A DNA stretch of 64,000 bases from CAIVAT01 sp964473485 (GTDB lineage: Bacteria; Bacteroidota; Bacteroidia; Bacteroidales; FEN-979), in assembly GCA_964473485.1 (NCBI GenBank), contig CAYYPH010000003.1, positions 152,770 to 216,769 on the forward strand, read 5' to 3'. The first letter of the stretch is position 1. Every line of letters starts with the position of its first letter. This document shows, in pieces, positions 46,425 through 55,426 of the stretch. The notes beneath the pieces are model-generated. The model was not told the origin of the DNA, made no database searches, and saw only the letters and a list, made by a program, of their open reading frames with translations. Position numbers and translations under genes: made by a program.

Positions 46425-47885
46425 TCATTTCTTCACCACCTTCGCAATCTCCGACTGCTCCCCAGCCTGCACCCTTACCAAATAGATTCCAACGGGTCTT
46501 CCAGCCAAGGAGAACTGGAACTTATTGTCACCCTTGAGTTCCCGTTGCAACAACTTTCCTCCAACCATTGAATAAACGGTCACATTGGCCTCAGTCCCAG
46601 CATCAACCAGTTCAACAATAACCACATCTGTCGTTGGGTTTGGGTAGACCTTGATCAACTGGTTCTTGACCACCTCAGCGATTTCCGTTAACTCCTTGTT
46701 TTCATTGGTTGCAACCAGCGGTGCCAGCATTGAGCCGCAGAAGGTGCCGTTGGTGGTTATATAACCATGCAGGTAACCACCAGAATAAACTTTTGTCCCA
46801 TCAAGCATTGAGATTTTGTTGCCAGCAACCAGCGTTATGTTCCCCCCGCTCTCAACAATGAAGGTTGTTCCATTTCCACCCACCGTCAATACCTGCTGGG
46901 CATCATAGCAGGTGGTTAGGCCGTTTGGGATAACCACGTTGGCCAGTTGTTGGTTCTCAGGAGTAACTGTGCTCTTCATTCCCGTGAATGAACCAAAACC
47001 AACAACTCCGTTTGCTGATAAAATATGAGTTATCGCATTGGTCTGACCATAAGTTACCAGTGGCAATGGATTGATCTTTGAACAAGAGAGTTTATTCTCG
47101 GTGCCAACCACATCGGCCACCAAGTACTGGAAGGTGGCATTGCAGACCAGATTTGAGATGCCAGATTGAGAAAGCGTCCAGTATCGGTTCAGATAGTTCC
47201 CCTCAATGTTGGGGTCAGGATATTTTTCATTTTTAAGCGATACCCCAACGTAGTTGCCTGCGGCAAAGGTTCCGCCGCTGACAACAATCACAACTGGTGA
47301 ATACTCCGCCGTTCCCGTGTTATCACCTACTGGGCAGGTAAAGGTTCCAGCAAAACCAACTGGAAACTCCTTCCGCAGTTCACCCGTGCCAGTGACCACG
47401 ATCATCACGGATGCTGAGGGTGAGCCCACAATGACCGCCGCTGGTCCCAGCGTGAGGTTGTTGCTGCCAAGGGTTGCAAGTCCGCTCGTCATGGTCAGGT
47501 TGCCGTTGACGGTTGTATTGCCGCCGATGGTTACCCCTGCGGTGTTGTTAAAAGTTAGATTATTGATGACGTTCTGGCCTGAGATTGATTGCGAGGTTGA
47601 CCCTGACATCTCTGCCGTGCCCGTGCCCAATGAATTTGCTGAGGCATTTTCATTGGTCAGGTTCTTTTTCAGGATCAGGGTTCCAGAGTTATCAAGGGTT
47701 GCCCCGCTCTGGAGTTTAAGGTTATCCACCGAAACAAGGGTTGTGCCAGAGGTGATCTTAAGGGTGGTTCCAGAAGTGATGATGTTGTCGGCAATGGAGG
47801 CCATTGGCAGCAATAGAAGCAGGAATATCAGTTTGATAACATGGCCATTGTTGCGTTTTCCAGATTTGATGAAATGCTTTTTCAT
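46425..47885 (-). CDS. Secreted beta-helix-like protein with T9SS type A sorting domain
   Basis: 486 residues with a signal peptide (LIFLLLLLPMASIAD). Short repeats such as SGTTLKITSGTTLVSV, LQSGATLDNSGTLILK and GGNTTVNGNLTMTSG give a ladder of beta strands seen in right-handed beta-helix proteins. A second region holds FPVGFAGTFTCPVGDNTG, a motif found in many Bacteroidota surface proteins. Residues ~405-486 are the sorting domain (KVYPNPTTDVVIVE, VTVYSMVGGKLL, PVGIYLVRV). It probably acts at the cell surface. It lies 58 bases downstream of another T9SS-style gene. Confidence 0.86.
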   Translation of the reverse strand: MKKHFIKSGKRNNGHVIKLIFLLLLLPMASIADNIITSGTTLKITSGTTLVSVDNLKLQSGATLDNSGTLILKKNLTNENASANSLGTGTAEMSGSTSQSISGQNVINNLTFNNTAGVTIGGNTTVNGNLTMTSGLATLGSNNLTLGPAAVIVGSPSASVMIVVTGTGELRKEFPVGFAGTFTCPVGDNTGTAEYSPVVIVVSGGTFAAGNYVGVSLKNEKYPDPNIEGNYLNRYWTLSQSGISNLVCNATFQYLVADVVGTENKLSCSKINPLPLVTYGQTNAITHILSANGVVGFGSFTGMKSTVTPENQQLANVVIPNGLTTCYDAQQVLTVGGNGTTFIVESGGNITLVAGNKISMLDGTKVYSGGYLHGYITTNGTFCGSMLAPLVATNENKELTEIAEVVKNQLIKVYPNPTTDVVIVELVDAGTEANVTVYSMVGGKLLQRELKGDNKFQFSLAGRPVGIYLVRVQAGEQSEIAKVVKK

Positions 47886-47942
47886 AATATCATCTTAAAA
47901 AAAAAGAATAAAGGAATAATATCTCATGTTTATTTCGATCCG

Positions 47943-50333
47943 CTAATCCTTTATACATCGAGTGGGATGTCCATAGGATTTTACATGATTACTTCTATTA
48001 ACATTAGAGTAATTATAACTGAGATTTCTAATCCATGCATCAGTTGTATTATACTCAGTTGAAGTCCAAATATTTGTACTGAGTGTCAGTGAATTAAACG
48101 TTCCATTAAAACTTCTATAGCCAGATGGTAAACCTGTAAACCCACTTGCATTAGTTGCACCGACATTGGGGGGTGACCATTGTGTTGTGCCTGTCGATTT
48201 CAATTTTCCGCCTTGATCTGTTCCCCTGCTTCCGACAATGAGGCATGTCAGTGTTGGTTCTAAATAAGTTTCAAGTTGGCACCATTCATCATCGCTTGGC
48301 ACGTGCCAACCTGATGGACAAATGCCCTGCCTGCCACTGGGATTAGCATTACTTGAGGTTGTATAATTCATCATTTCGTCCCACTGATACAGACCCCCAT
48401 ACTGATCACAATTTGCATCCTGATTGTCATAACAGTACTTCTCAATGATCTGGTTATTAGTTTGGTTATTTGATCCAAGAATCTTTGTTCCAATATTCAG
48501 GTTCTCCTTCATCCAGCATTGCAATCCAATTTGGACGGTATTGTACGTTTTCCCATCTCTTGGATCAACAAATGAAGGTATCCCTATGCAGGGTTGTCCT
48601 GTTGAAGCCAATGTCGTGAAACTAACCTCGTTTCCGTATGCAGTCCCGACGCTGTTGGTTGCATATGCCCGAATATAATATGTTGTACCTGCAATCAAAC
48701 CAGAAATATTGCTGGTAAATGCACCCGTTCCACTGCCATCCGTTGTATGAGCGCCAGAAATGGTTGGATTGGGCGAGGTTCCGTAACAAACACCACGAGC
48801 AGTGACATTTGTTCCACCAGATGCAATTACGTTCCCGCCGCTTACTGCTGAATTTTGGGTGACATTGGAAGCGGTAGTGGTTGTTACGGTTGGCGGTGTG
48901 GCACCTTCATTGTAAAGGGCGGTAACATCTGATGACGTGAGAGCGCAATTGTAAATATGAAAATCATCTAATGAACCTGTGAACCATTCATTTACGACAA
49001 ACCCTCCTCCTGCTGTTCCAAAGGTGACATAATCAATCGGCTTGAAATCCCCAGTTGTACTTTTTTGGTCCACCAAATTCCCATCCAAATATAATTTATG
49101 CACATTAGCGGTCTTATCAAAAATACAGCATACGTAATGCCATTCGTTTAAACTTATCGCCTGAGGTGTCCTAATATCATTGGTAGTTGTTGTCGTACCT
49201 AATCGACTACTTAATTTCCCAGTTTGCCCTTCCATCCCAAGTTGACTGTATAAAATCCAACCAGTGCCATTCGTTTTCACGAAAAAATAGTGTGTTGGTA
49301 ATATTGAAACGGGATTGGAAGCCTTATACCAAAACGAAACACTGACGCTGTTAAAACTATAAATTAAAGGTACGTGGATGTAATCATTTATACCATCAAA
49401 GGAATAGGCCTTATTTGTATTCCCAAATCGATCTGATGTCAAGGTTGCTCCTATCACAATGCCGTTGTTCCCATTTCCACTCTCATCATTGGCATTTCCA
49501 TTAAAGGGCCAGTAGCCGACTAAGCAATTTGGCGCAATGCAGGTTGATGTAGTTTGTGTCAACGTTGCAGATAAACCCACACAGGCATTGTAGGCCCACA
49601 CATATCTTGTGTAAGCGGTATTGCAGGTTAAACCCGTTTCAGTCTTCGTGGTGGCTGTTCCCATATCCTCAGCCGTACTGAAATCATTTACCGTGTTGAA
49701 TTTATACCCCGTTGCACCTTGGACCGCATTCCAGTTCCAGACAATCTGAGTTTGAGACGGTACATGAACCCCTGCAACAGGTGAGGCAGGAAGTGGTTGA
49801 AGTTGAACCCCAAGATGCGCACCAAGGCTTTTCCAGCAGGTACCATAGGCGGAAACAAATATTGCCCCGCTGGTGCTGCCGATTGTCACCGTTATGGTTG
49901 TTGTGCCCTGCCCACCAGTTATCGTTGATCCAACTGGGACCGTCCAATTGTATCCAACCGCTCCTGAAATTGGTGAAATGGAATAGGTTACGCCAACAGC
50001 ATTGACGCAGGGGGTTGTTGGTCCGCTGATTGCAGATGGGGCGGAAACCAATCCCGAATTTCCAAGCGGAATCCAAGCGGCACCGTTAAAGTACTGAAAA
50101 TCGTCACAATCCAAATTGTAGATGACCAATCCCCTTGCGGGAGATGCAATGGCATCACGCTGGGCGGTGTTCATTCTGGGGGTTAGGAGTCCCTTATTAT
50201 TAAACTTCACATCCAACCCAGAGGAAGGATCAGGTGTTGAGCCATCCGTATTGACCCCGATCTGGCCATTAACATTCATATTGCCAATCAAAATCAGGAT
50301 GGCAAATACCAACATAAGTACATTTCGTCTCAT
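47943..50333 (-). CDS. Secreted multidomain protein: LamG-like lectin, fibronectin-type and FISUMP C-terminal domain
   Basis: 796 residues from ATG 50333 (MRRNVLMLVFAILILIG signal peptide). In order: a trimmed N-terminal segment (IGVNTDGSTPDPSSGLDV) typical of Bacteroidota secreted proteins; an Ig/PKD-like region (YNWTVPVGSTITGG); a fibronectin-like segment (NWNAVQGATGYKF); a LamG/concanavalin-like domain (LVGYWPFNGNANDESGNG, then SFDGINDYI); another fibronectin-like repeat (ATNSVGTAYGNEVSFTT); and a C-terminal FISUMP domain (FVDPRDGKTYNTVQIG, CPSGWHVPSDDEW). It has no classic type A sorting tail. It is likely an extracellular binding protein, co-transcribed with the T9SS gene that follows. 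Confidence 0.88.
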   Translation of the reverse strand: MRRNVLMLVFAILILIGNMNVNGQIGVNTDGSTPDPSSGLDVKFNNKGLLTPRMNTAQRDAIASPARGLVIYNLDCDDFQYFNGAAWIPLGNSGLVSAPSAISGPTTPCVNAVGVTYSISPISGAVGYNWTVPVGSTITGGQGTTTITVTIGSTSGAIFVSAYGTCWKSLGAHLGVQLQPLPASPVAGVHVPSQTQIVWNWNAVQGATGYKFNTVNDFSTAEDMGTATTKTETGLTCNTAYTRYVWAYNACVGLSATLTQTTSTCIAPNCLVGYWPFNGNANDESGNGNNGIVIGATLTSDRFGNTNKAYSFDGINDYIHVPLIYSFNSVSVSFWYKASNPVSILPTHYFFVKTNGTGWILYSQLGMEGQTGKLSSRLGTTTTTNDIRTPQAISLNEWHYVCCIFDKTANVHKLYLDGNLVDQKSTTGDFKPIDYVTFGTAGGGFVVNEWFTGSLDDFHIYNCALTSSDVTALYNEGATPPTVTTTTASNVTQNSAVSGGNVIASGGTNVTARGVCYGTSPNPTISGAHTTDGSGTGAFTSNISGLIAGTTYYIRAYATNSVGTAYGNEVSFTTLASTGQPCIGIPSFVDPRDGKTYNTVQIGLQCWMKENLNIGTKILGSNNQTNNQIIEKYCYDNQDANCDQYGGLYQWDEMMNYTTSSNANPSGRQGICPSGWHVPSDDEWCQLETYLEPTLTCLIVGSRGTDQGGKLKSTGTTQWSPPNVGATNASGFTGLPSGYRSFNGTFNSLTLSTNIWTSTEYNTTDAWIRNLSYNYSNVNRSNHVKSYGHPTRCIKD

Positions 50334-50760
50334 ATTTCTTGTTTTTGAATTTCGTTGATTGATAAATGCCAATATTTGGGTCGATTTTGTCAATTATTTG
50401 AATATCTGCAATCAGTGAAGTTGGCAGTAAGGGCAGTATCCTAACACAAAGAATTTGATAATGAGAGATTTAAATATAAAGTTAAATTTTCAACACATAA
50501 TTAAAATTCTCAGAAAACAAGCAAATTCAGAATCAGACCAAATAAGGCATTATAAGCGGCCCATCCATGAGGCAATAAAAATCCACATTTTTAAATCGAA
50601 ATGTTGCCATATGTCATCTAATGCATAATTAAGGCCATTCCAGTTCACCAAGTCCACAACCGAAAAATAATCAATGAAAAGTAAAATGTCAGGCTGACCT
50701 ATTGAACGTGCATTATTTCAAATGAACGTTCACTCTGGGACAATAAACGCTTCGGATCAA
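50334..50760. other. Intergenic region, no gene seen
   Basis: About 430 bases of AT-rich DNA upstream of the multidomain gene's start (minus) and past the stop of the small repeat protein. No convincing gene or promoter is visible; it should hold the minus promoter for 50333. Confidence 0.4.
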
Positions 50761-50764
50761 AAAA

Positions 50765-50792
50765 TAAAAAAGGCCGCTCATGGTGAGCAGCC
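50765..50792 (-). terminator. Terminator of the secreted repeat protein gene
   Basis: GGCcGCTCA / TGAGCaGCC stem with a 3-base loop, followed on the minus strand by TTTTTTATTTT. Confidence 0.7.
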
Positions 50793-50837
50793 CCGTTTTA
50801 ACCAAACCAAACTGGGAAGATATATTGAGGGAAGTTG

Positions 50838-51224
50838 TTATTCGAAATCGGCAACAAGCGGGGTCACTGGGGCAATCCCAGCAATATCAAAGGAATCATT
50901 TACAAAGTCATCAAAGGTTGCCTCCTGAGTCGATTCAGGTGCCAAACCATCAAAAAGGATCATCTCATCAATCGCAACATCATTAAAATCAGCCACAACT
51001 GGTGTAACTGGGGCAATTTCCGAAATACTTACCATGTTCACGTTGGAAACATCCTCAAATTCTGCAACAACTGGGACCATCGGGATCAGGGTGGAAACAT
51101 TGACCGATGCAAAGTTGCAGCACTCAGCATTTGATTCATCATTGGCGGCGAAGGTGGCAACCGATGAGAAAATGATGATTCCGCTTATAATCAGGGTTCT
51201 GAGGGCGTTGACTGTTGGTTTCAT
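50838..51224 (-). CDS. Secreted acidic protein with four degenerate repeats
   Basis: 128 residues with a signal peptide (cleavage near ATFAAN). The mature protein is very acidic with one CC pair. About four repeats of ~25-27 residues contain a (I/L)-A/P-P-x-x-P-V-V-A-D/E-F core: LIPMVPVVAEFED, IAPVTPVVADFND, LAPESTQEATFDD and IAPVTPLVADFE, ending the protein. No family is recognised. It may be an exported, low-complexity surface or binding protein. A terminator follows. Confidence 0.65.
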   Translation of the reverse strand: MKPTVNALRTLIISGIIIFSSVATFAANDESNAECCNFASVNVSTLIPMVPVVAEFEDVSNVNMVSISEIAPVTPVVADFNDVAIDEMILFDGLAPESTQEATFDDFVNDSFDIAGIAPVTPLVADFE

Positions 51225-51785
51225 TTTGTTTTGTTTGAAAGTTGATGAGGCAAAATTACATCAACTGGCAGGGGAGGTACAGCCATAATCGATGAGACCA
51301 TCACCAACCCCCGACGAATCCAGTGCCAAAACCGATAAAACTGTCACGGGTCAGACCACCTGAAAAGAAAAACCATGCTGATTTAAGGCCTTTTGGAGGG
51401 GAAAAAACACCTTCAAAAACTTCAAAAATCCATGCAAAAATGAGAATCAAACAAAAATGATCTTATGAATTAATGTACAATTAATTACAAGGATATCAAG
51501 GATGCCAGTGATGACAATTTTCTCTTTATAATGGTCTCTCCTCCTTGTCCTCTTTCATTGCTGTTAGGCAACTTCTTCAACAGTTCAAGGCCTCAATCAT
51601 ATTTTAAAAGGGTCTCCTCTGGTTTACCTGATCAACAAAATGATTCCATTATTCCCAGTCCTTCCATATTTCCCGATCTGAACAGCATAAAATCTTAAAA
51701 AAGTATAAGAATCTATTCTTTATGTTGGCTTTTTAGGCCAGTACCTACTATTTATATATGTATAATCCTCCAATCCATTTCCAAT
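51225..51785. other. Intergenic region, no gene seen
   Basis: About 560 bases of AT-rich DNA between two divergent genes, with no convincing open frame, hairpin or consensus promoter. It must contain both promoters. Confidence 0.4.
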
Positions 51786-52298
51786 ATGAAACTCAGGTTA
51801 CCACAGCCAACCCACATAAAACTAACCGACTACACCATCATCGATACCTTATCCATCATCCCAGAAGGCAAACATGATGTGGTATCCACCTACAAGGGAA
51901 CCCACCAGTATAACATCTTAAACAACGATGTCCTGAGTGCCCGTGGTGCCGCAATCAAGAAGATCAGTGGACTCCGAGAGGAACGCAAAGATTATTTCTC
52001 GAAAAGGTGGAGCCATGTCCCAGCCTATGCTGGATTAAAACTGATTTTAAATTTCGATGTAACGGAAACGGTTAATACCCATCGGACCACAAGATCAGAT
52101 AAAGTCCACATACTCGACGGCAAAAGGCAGCACAGTGAGGAGATTCTTCACGCCCTGCACCGTGAGTGTTTCATTGTTCAGGCGGCAGGATATCAGGATA
52201 TTCCAACAATTGAGGTCGAGGGCGACGCTGGATTTCCCGAGCGTAGGGTGCTGGAGCAGGACATGACGTTTCTTTACTACTTTACCTTGTATTTTTAA
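51786..52298 (+). CDS. Hypothetical protein
   Basis: 170 residues, basic, no signal peptide. Segments include DTLSIIPEGKHDVVSTYKG, AAIKKISGLREERKDYF and LKLILNFDVTETVNTHRTT, and the chain ends in an aromatic run FLYYFTLYF. The mixed basic/aromatic make-up could suit a nucleic-acid-binding role, but I do not recognise the family. It stands alone upstream of the structured leader and radical SAM gene. Confidence 0.6.
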   Translation: MKLRLPQPTHIKLTDYTIIDTLSIIPEGKHDVVSTYKGTHQYNILNNDVLSARGAAIKKISGLREERKDYFSKRWSHVPAYAGLKLILNFDVTETVNTHRTTRSDKVHILDGKRQHSEEILHALHRECFIVQAAGYQDIPTIEVEGDAGFPERRVLEQDMTFLYYFTLYF

Positions 52299-52472
52299 CC
52301 TCCTTGGATAAACATCAGGATATCAATAAATAACAAGTTTTAAGGGCAAAAATATTTCAAAAATTACCCCTCCCTTATACTTTATCTGTAATTTTTCGGA
52401 CATTTCCAAATTTTTTAACAACTTTTTTTCATAAATATTTGCTGGAAAACAGCACTTTAGGATGAAATATAT

Positions 52473-52503
52473 TTGGCCATGTCAAATATTATGCTTACAT
52501 TTG
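52473..52503 (+). promoter_or_regulatory. Promoter of the structured leader / radical SAM transcript
   Basis: TTG at 52473-52475, a 20-base spacer and TACATTTG at 52496-52503 match the Bacteroidota consensus well. The start would be near 52510, about 500 bases before the radical SAM start codon and just before the first hairpin. Confidence 0.6.
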
Positions 52504-52509
52504 TATTTA

Positions 52510-53008
52510 CATTCGGTCGGACATAATGATCCGATTTAAACAACAGAAGGGGTTAACGTCGACAACCCCATTCTAATCAGAAATCAGAAGGAACATCGCC
52601 GAAAGGCGATGAGGGGAAGAAGTGCAATATAATGCAACAGCCACAGGTATGTCTTGTGGTTAACATAAAAGGAAAACAAATAAATATGGTATATAAAACT
52701 CAAATCAGCCCCCGAAACGCCAGCAACAACGCTGGTGCATCGACCTCGCCCCTTGAAATGAGTTTGCCAGTTCTTTTCATTCCATCACAAGGGGCAGATT
52801 CTCCAGAAAAGGCATTCACGGACCCCCTGAAGGGGCCAAATGACCTTCCCACCCCCGAACTCCCCCCGTAGTTGAAACATTGACATAGCCTGCCCTTAGA
52901 GGCGTGGCAGGTGACATGAAAGGTACCCAGATCGGTATGCTTTGATGGAATGGTACGCCCTGTTGAGAAATAAAATATTGGTTATAAAAAATTTAAAAAA
53001 CATAGGCT
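52510..53008 (+). ncRNA. Candidate structured leader or non-coding RNA before the radical SAM gene
   Basis: A ~500-base transcribed stretch with many hairpins: GGGGTT/AACCCC (52549-52569), CATCGCC-GAAA-GGCGATG (52594-52611, 7 bp closed by a GNRA tetraloop), CCACA/TGTGG (52641-52659), CGCCAGC/GCTGGTG (52718-52737), CCCC-tgaa-GGGG (52824-52835) and CCTGCC/GGCAGG (52889-52911). CATAGCCT at 52884-52891 can pair with AGGCTATG at 53004-53011, covering the start codon. It matches no riboswitch or RNA family I know. It could be a cis-acting regulator, a free non-coding RNA or the mRNA of a small peptide. Confidence 0.45.
52686..52871 (+). CDS. Possible small peptide of 61 codons before the radical SAM gene
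   Basis: ATG 52686 is preceded by AAAGGAAAAC about 10 bases upstream, a fair ribosome site in this AT-rich context. The peptide MVYKTQISPRNASNNAG... is Ser/Pro/Asn-rich and ends in NDLPTPELPP. It has no cysteine and no double-glycine leader. Being next to a radical SAM gene it could be a RiPP-type precursor, but two strong hairpins lie inside it and might be the real function of this DNA. Low confidence. Confidence 0.3.
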   Translation: MVYKTQISPRNASNNAGASTSPLEMSLPVLFIPSQGADSPEKAFTDPLKGPNDLPTPELPP

Positions 53009-54211
53009 ATGAAAAAAACGTATGAGTGCTCAAAAAACCTGAAAAACCTCTTGAAGGTATTCAATGCAAGCGATCCTGTGTCAAAACTGACTGGATTGGA
53101 ACAGTTGACAACCAACACCTACAACATCATTGATGGGTGCCAGAACAACTGCAAATATTGCCATAACTGCACATTGCCAGAAAAGAAGAAAAAGATATCA
53201 AACCCTTTAATCTGGAAGACAAAATTGAGTCAAGAGATTGATCTGGATAAGGTAAAAAGGATGAGGGGACCAATCCTTTTTCCATCGAACCATGATATCA
53301 CGCCGGATGATGTGACCCATGTCAGCAAACTTCTACGTGAGTTTCTTTTTGGCGGCAGTAATTTTATTATTACAACCAAACCCCACTTGACATGCATTGA
53401 GCAGATGTGTGATGATCTGAAGGATTTTAAGAGCGGCCTCATATTCAGGTTTTCAATCGGTTCGTCTGACTCCGAGGTTTTAAGGTTCTGGGAACCCATC
53501 TGCACGGGTTTCGAAGAAAGATTGGAATGCTTGAAGTTGGCCCATTCAAAAGGGTTTAAAACCAGTGTGTCATGCCAGCCAATGCTGGATGGTGATGTTG
53601 ACAGCGTCATCGAGGCGGTTTCCCCGTATGTAACTGAAAATATCTTTATTGGGAAAGTTGAAAACCTCAAAATTAACCTTGCCCAGAATCACCACAACGA
53701 TGAAGAATCCCTGTACAAGGCAGATCAACTGCTTCAAATCCAGTCAGATGAAAACATCTTGAGGTTATACCAGACCCACAAGGACAACCCGTTGATCATC
53801 TGGGAAAAGAATATTGTTGAGGTATTGGATAAACACGGGGTGCTGGAGCCCCAGAAACCTTTCTACATGGATTGCGGACTAACCCTTGAAAAAGCGATTG
53901 ATCTTTACAGCGTTAAATACAGCCCAGATTATTATCCATTCAGGTTTCTTTTGCATGATAATTTGGATGATTACTGCCAGACAAATGGCATCAGCAGAGA
54001 TTGGTCCTTTTTTACCGAAGACAACATCAGCAAATTCTTCCAATATCTCGCTGAACGCAGGGGGGCCGATGCACACGGCCTGCGAAGTGCAAAGTTGACC
54101 ATTTACAGGTTCCTCAAAAGCATCATCACCGATCAATCTTTTCGTGACAACGTTCTTTTGCTCGAACCATTTAAGAACTGGAAAAGTGATCCAGAGAAGG
54201 TTGCCGTGTAA
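53009..54211 (+). CDS. Radical SAM protein
   Basis: 400 residues. The [4Fe-4S]/SAM motif CxxxCxxC is Cys44-x3-Cys48-x2-Cys51 (GCQNNCKYCHNC, with an extra Cys54). A TIM-barrel-like order follows: LFPSNHDITPDDV, FIITTKPHL, LIFRFSIGSSDSEVLRFW, KTSVSCQPMLDGD and ENIFIGKVENLKIN, resembling the spore photoproduct-lyase-like and DNA-associated radical SAM group more than peptide-modifying enzymes (no SPASM cysteines at the end). The reaction is unknown. It lies in a mobile island behind a long structured leader. A hairpin terminator follows ~60 bases downstream. Confidence 0.82.
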   Translation: MKKTYECSKNLKNLLKVFNASDPVSKLTGLEQLTTNTYNIIDGCQNNCKYCHNCTLPEKKKKISNPLIWKTKLSQEIDLDKVKRMRGPILFPSNHDITPDDVTHVSKLLREFLFGGSNFIITTKPHLTCIEQMCDDLKDFKSGLIFRFSIGSSDSEVLRFWEPICTGFEERLECLKLAHSKGFKTSVSCQPMLDGDVDSVIEAVSPYVTENIFIGKVENLKINLAQNHHNDEESLYKADQLLQIQSDENILRLYQTHKDNPLIIWEKNIVEVLDKHGVLEPQKPFYMDCGLTLEKAIDLYSVKYSPDYYPFRFLLHDNLDDYCQTNGISRDWSFFTEDNISKFFQYLAERRGADAHGLRSAKLTIYRFLKSIITDQSFRDNVLLLEPFKNWKSDPEKVAV

Positions 54212-54273
54212 GAAATATCACGGGAATCAATGAACTGTTGTGTTTAAGTTTTTGTGAATGCAAACGGGCAGGG

Positions 54274-54300
54274 TGCGGCATTTGCCGCATCTTGCTTTTC
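54274..54300 (+). terminator. Terminator after the radical SAM gene
   Basis: TGCGGCA-TT-TGCCGCA, followed by TCTTGCTTTTC. Confidence 0.65.
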
Positions 54301-54800
54301 TGATGCCTGCGATCACCACCTTCAACCCTCCAGTTGCCCCGTTTCAAATAAAACAGCAACAATGCCCTTTTAATGTCCCCTAACAAACCTTTGTGCCAAA
54401 TCAATGCCATGTGCCGCCCTTGATCAGATCATTCGCCTGCGGCCCTTAAATAAGGTCCCGCAGCATGTTATGGCATGGAGGAAAGTGATGGGAGGATTGG
54501 AAAGGTAAAGTTGACTTTTTCAAGGATTGACATTTATTGATTGTGGACACAGCATACTTAGCATTCAATGTGATCCAACGGTTGATGATAGGTAGGGGAT
54601 AATTTGGAACTGGACTGGTGTTGAGGGGATTGGAGGGGGTTTATGACGGTAAGTGAACAGAAGACTGAATTTGACTAATTCAATCGTTATGTGATTGTTT
54701 TTCTTTACGTTGCGCTAGTTGATAGTTTATGATTCAAAATTAGAACTGGGATGGAAAAAATATTCCATTGACCTTGGTCATATATATTTCATTTTTATAT
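54301..54800. other. Intergenic region between radical SAM and inhibitor genes
   Basis: About 500 bases with no gene. From about 54,630 it is a diverged relative of the DNA at 59,590-59,750: both have GGAGGGGGT-x-x-ATGA followed ~60-100 bases later by GACTGA(A/G)TTTGA. Confidence 0.45.
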
Positions 54801-54858
54801 AATTTTATGGCTGGGTAAGGTTTTGAGGTTAAAAGTTCAGGTTTATAATGAGTTAGAA
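54801..54858. repeat. 58-base repeat, copy 1
   Basis: Matches bases 59753-59810 at 55 of 58 positions (differences: one T/C near the start and AA/GG in the middle). Core: TTATGGCTGGGTAAGG, TTTTGAGG, AAGTTCAGGTTTATAATG, AGTTAGAA. It ends 45 bases before the chagasin-like gene. Confidence 0.85.
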
Positions 54859-54903
54859 AAAAAACCACAGTTGGCATCGAAACCGCAAAAGAAGAAATGA
54901 TTT

Positions 54904-55284
54904 ATGATTCGCCATTGTCTTCTGATATTGATCATATTAAAAGTAGCCTCTGCTTCTGCCCAAGACAGTTTATGCTGTTTTACACCTGCTAACCCTAAAA
55001 TTGAGGCAAAAGTCAACAAGGAATTTATTATAAAATTACGATCATGTAATTCATGTGGATTCCACTGGACCGTTGACCGATTGGATACAATAAATGTTAA
55101 ATTGATTTCGGTGACTGTTCAGAATGCAAATGGAAAAAAACAACAAGTAGGTGGAGATGTTTATGCGTTTTGGAAATTTGTCGGATTGCACACGGGGGAA
55201 TTTAATTTGGAATTCGTTAAACGAGGGCCGTCCAAAGAAAACAAAGAGACAGGCAGGTGTAAATTTGAACTTTTGATTAATTGA
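54904..55284 (+). CDS. Chagasin-like (I42 family) cysteine-protease inhibitor, secreted
   Basis: 126 residues with a signal peptide (ILIILKVASASAQ). The I42 inhibitor loops are recognisable in order: a variant of NPTTGY-x-W as SCNSCGFHWTVD, then a G-rich strand GGDVYAFWKF, then VGLHTGEFNLEFVKRGPSKE, equivalent to the GxxxLxLxYxRPW loop. Here the first loop carries a Cys pair (CNSC) instead of Pro-Thr. Chagasin-type inhibitors block papain-family proteases. In this place it might defend the cell against host or rival proteases, but the role is unproven. Confidence 0.65.
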   Translation: MIRHCLLILIILKVASASAQDSLCCFTPANPKIEAKVNKEFIIKLRSCNSCGFHWTVDRLDTINVKLISVTVQNANGKKQQVGGDVYAFWKFVGLHTGEFNLEFVKRGPSKENKETGRCKFELLIN

Positions 55285-55426
55285 TCGCTGTGGTGAAAAC
55301 ATCCTGAATATTAACAGTATGGAGATTGATAACATTATTACCAAAACTCAAATCAGTCGTTAACCCCCAGCATCCACCAAATAGAATGCATGGACGAATT
55401 AACCTATTAAACAATTCAAAAGAAAA

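Noticed and set aside
52510..53008. Known retron, diversity-generating element or IscB-type RNA
   Set aside because: No reverse transcriptase, variable repeat pair or HNH/IscB gene is present nearby.
54171..54410. 79-codon minus-strand frame after the radical SAM gene
   Set aside because: It crosses the radical SAM stop and the terminator hairpin and has no coding character.
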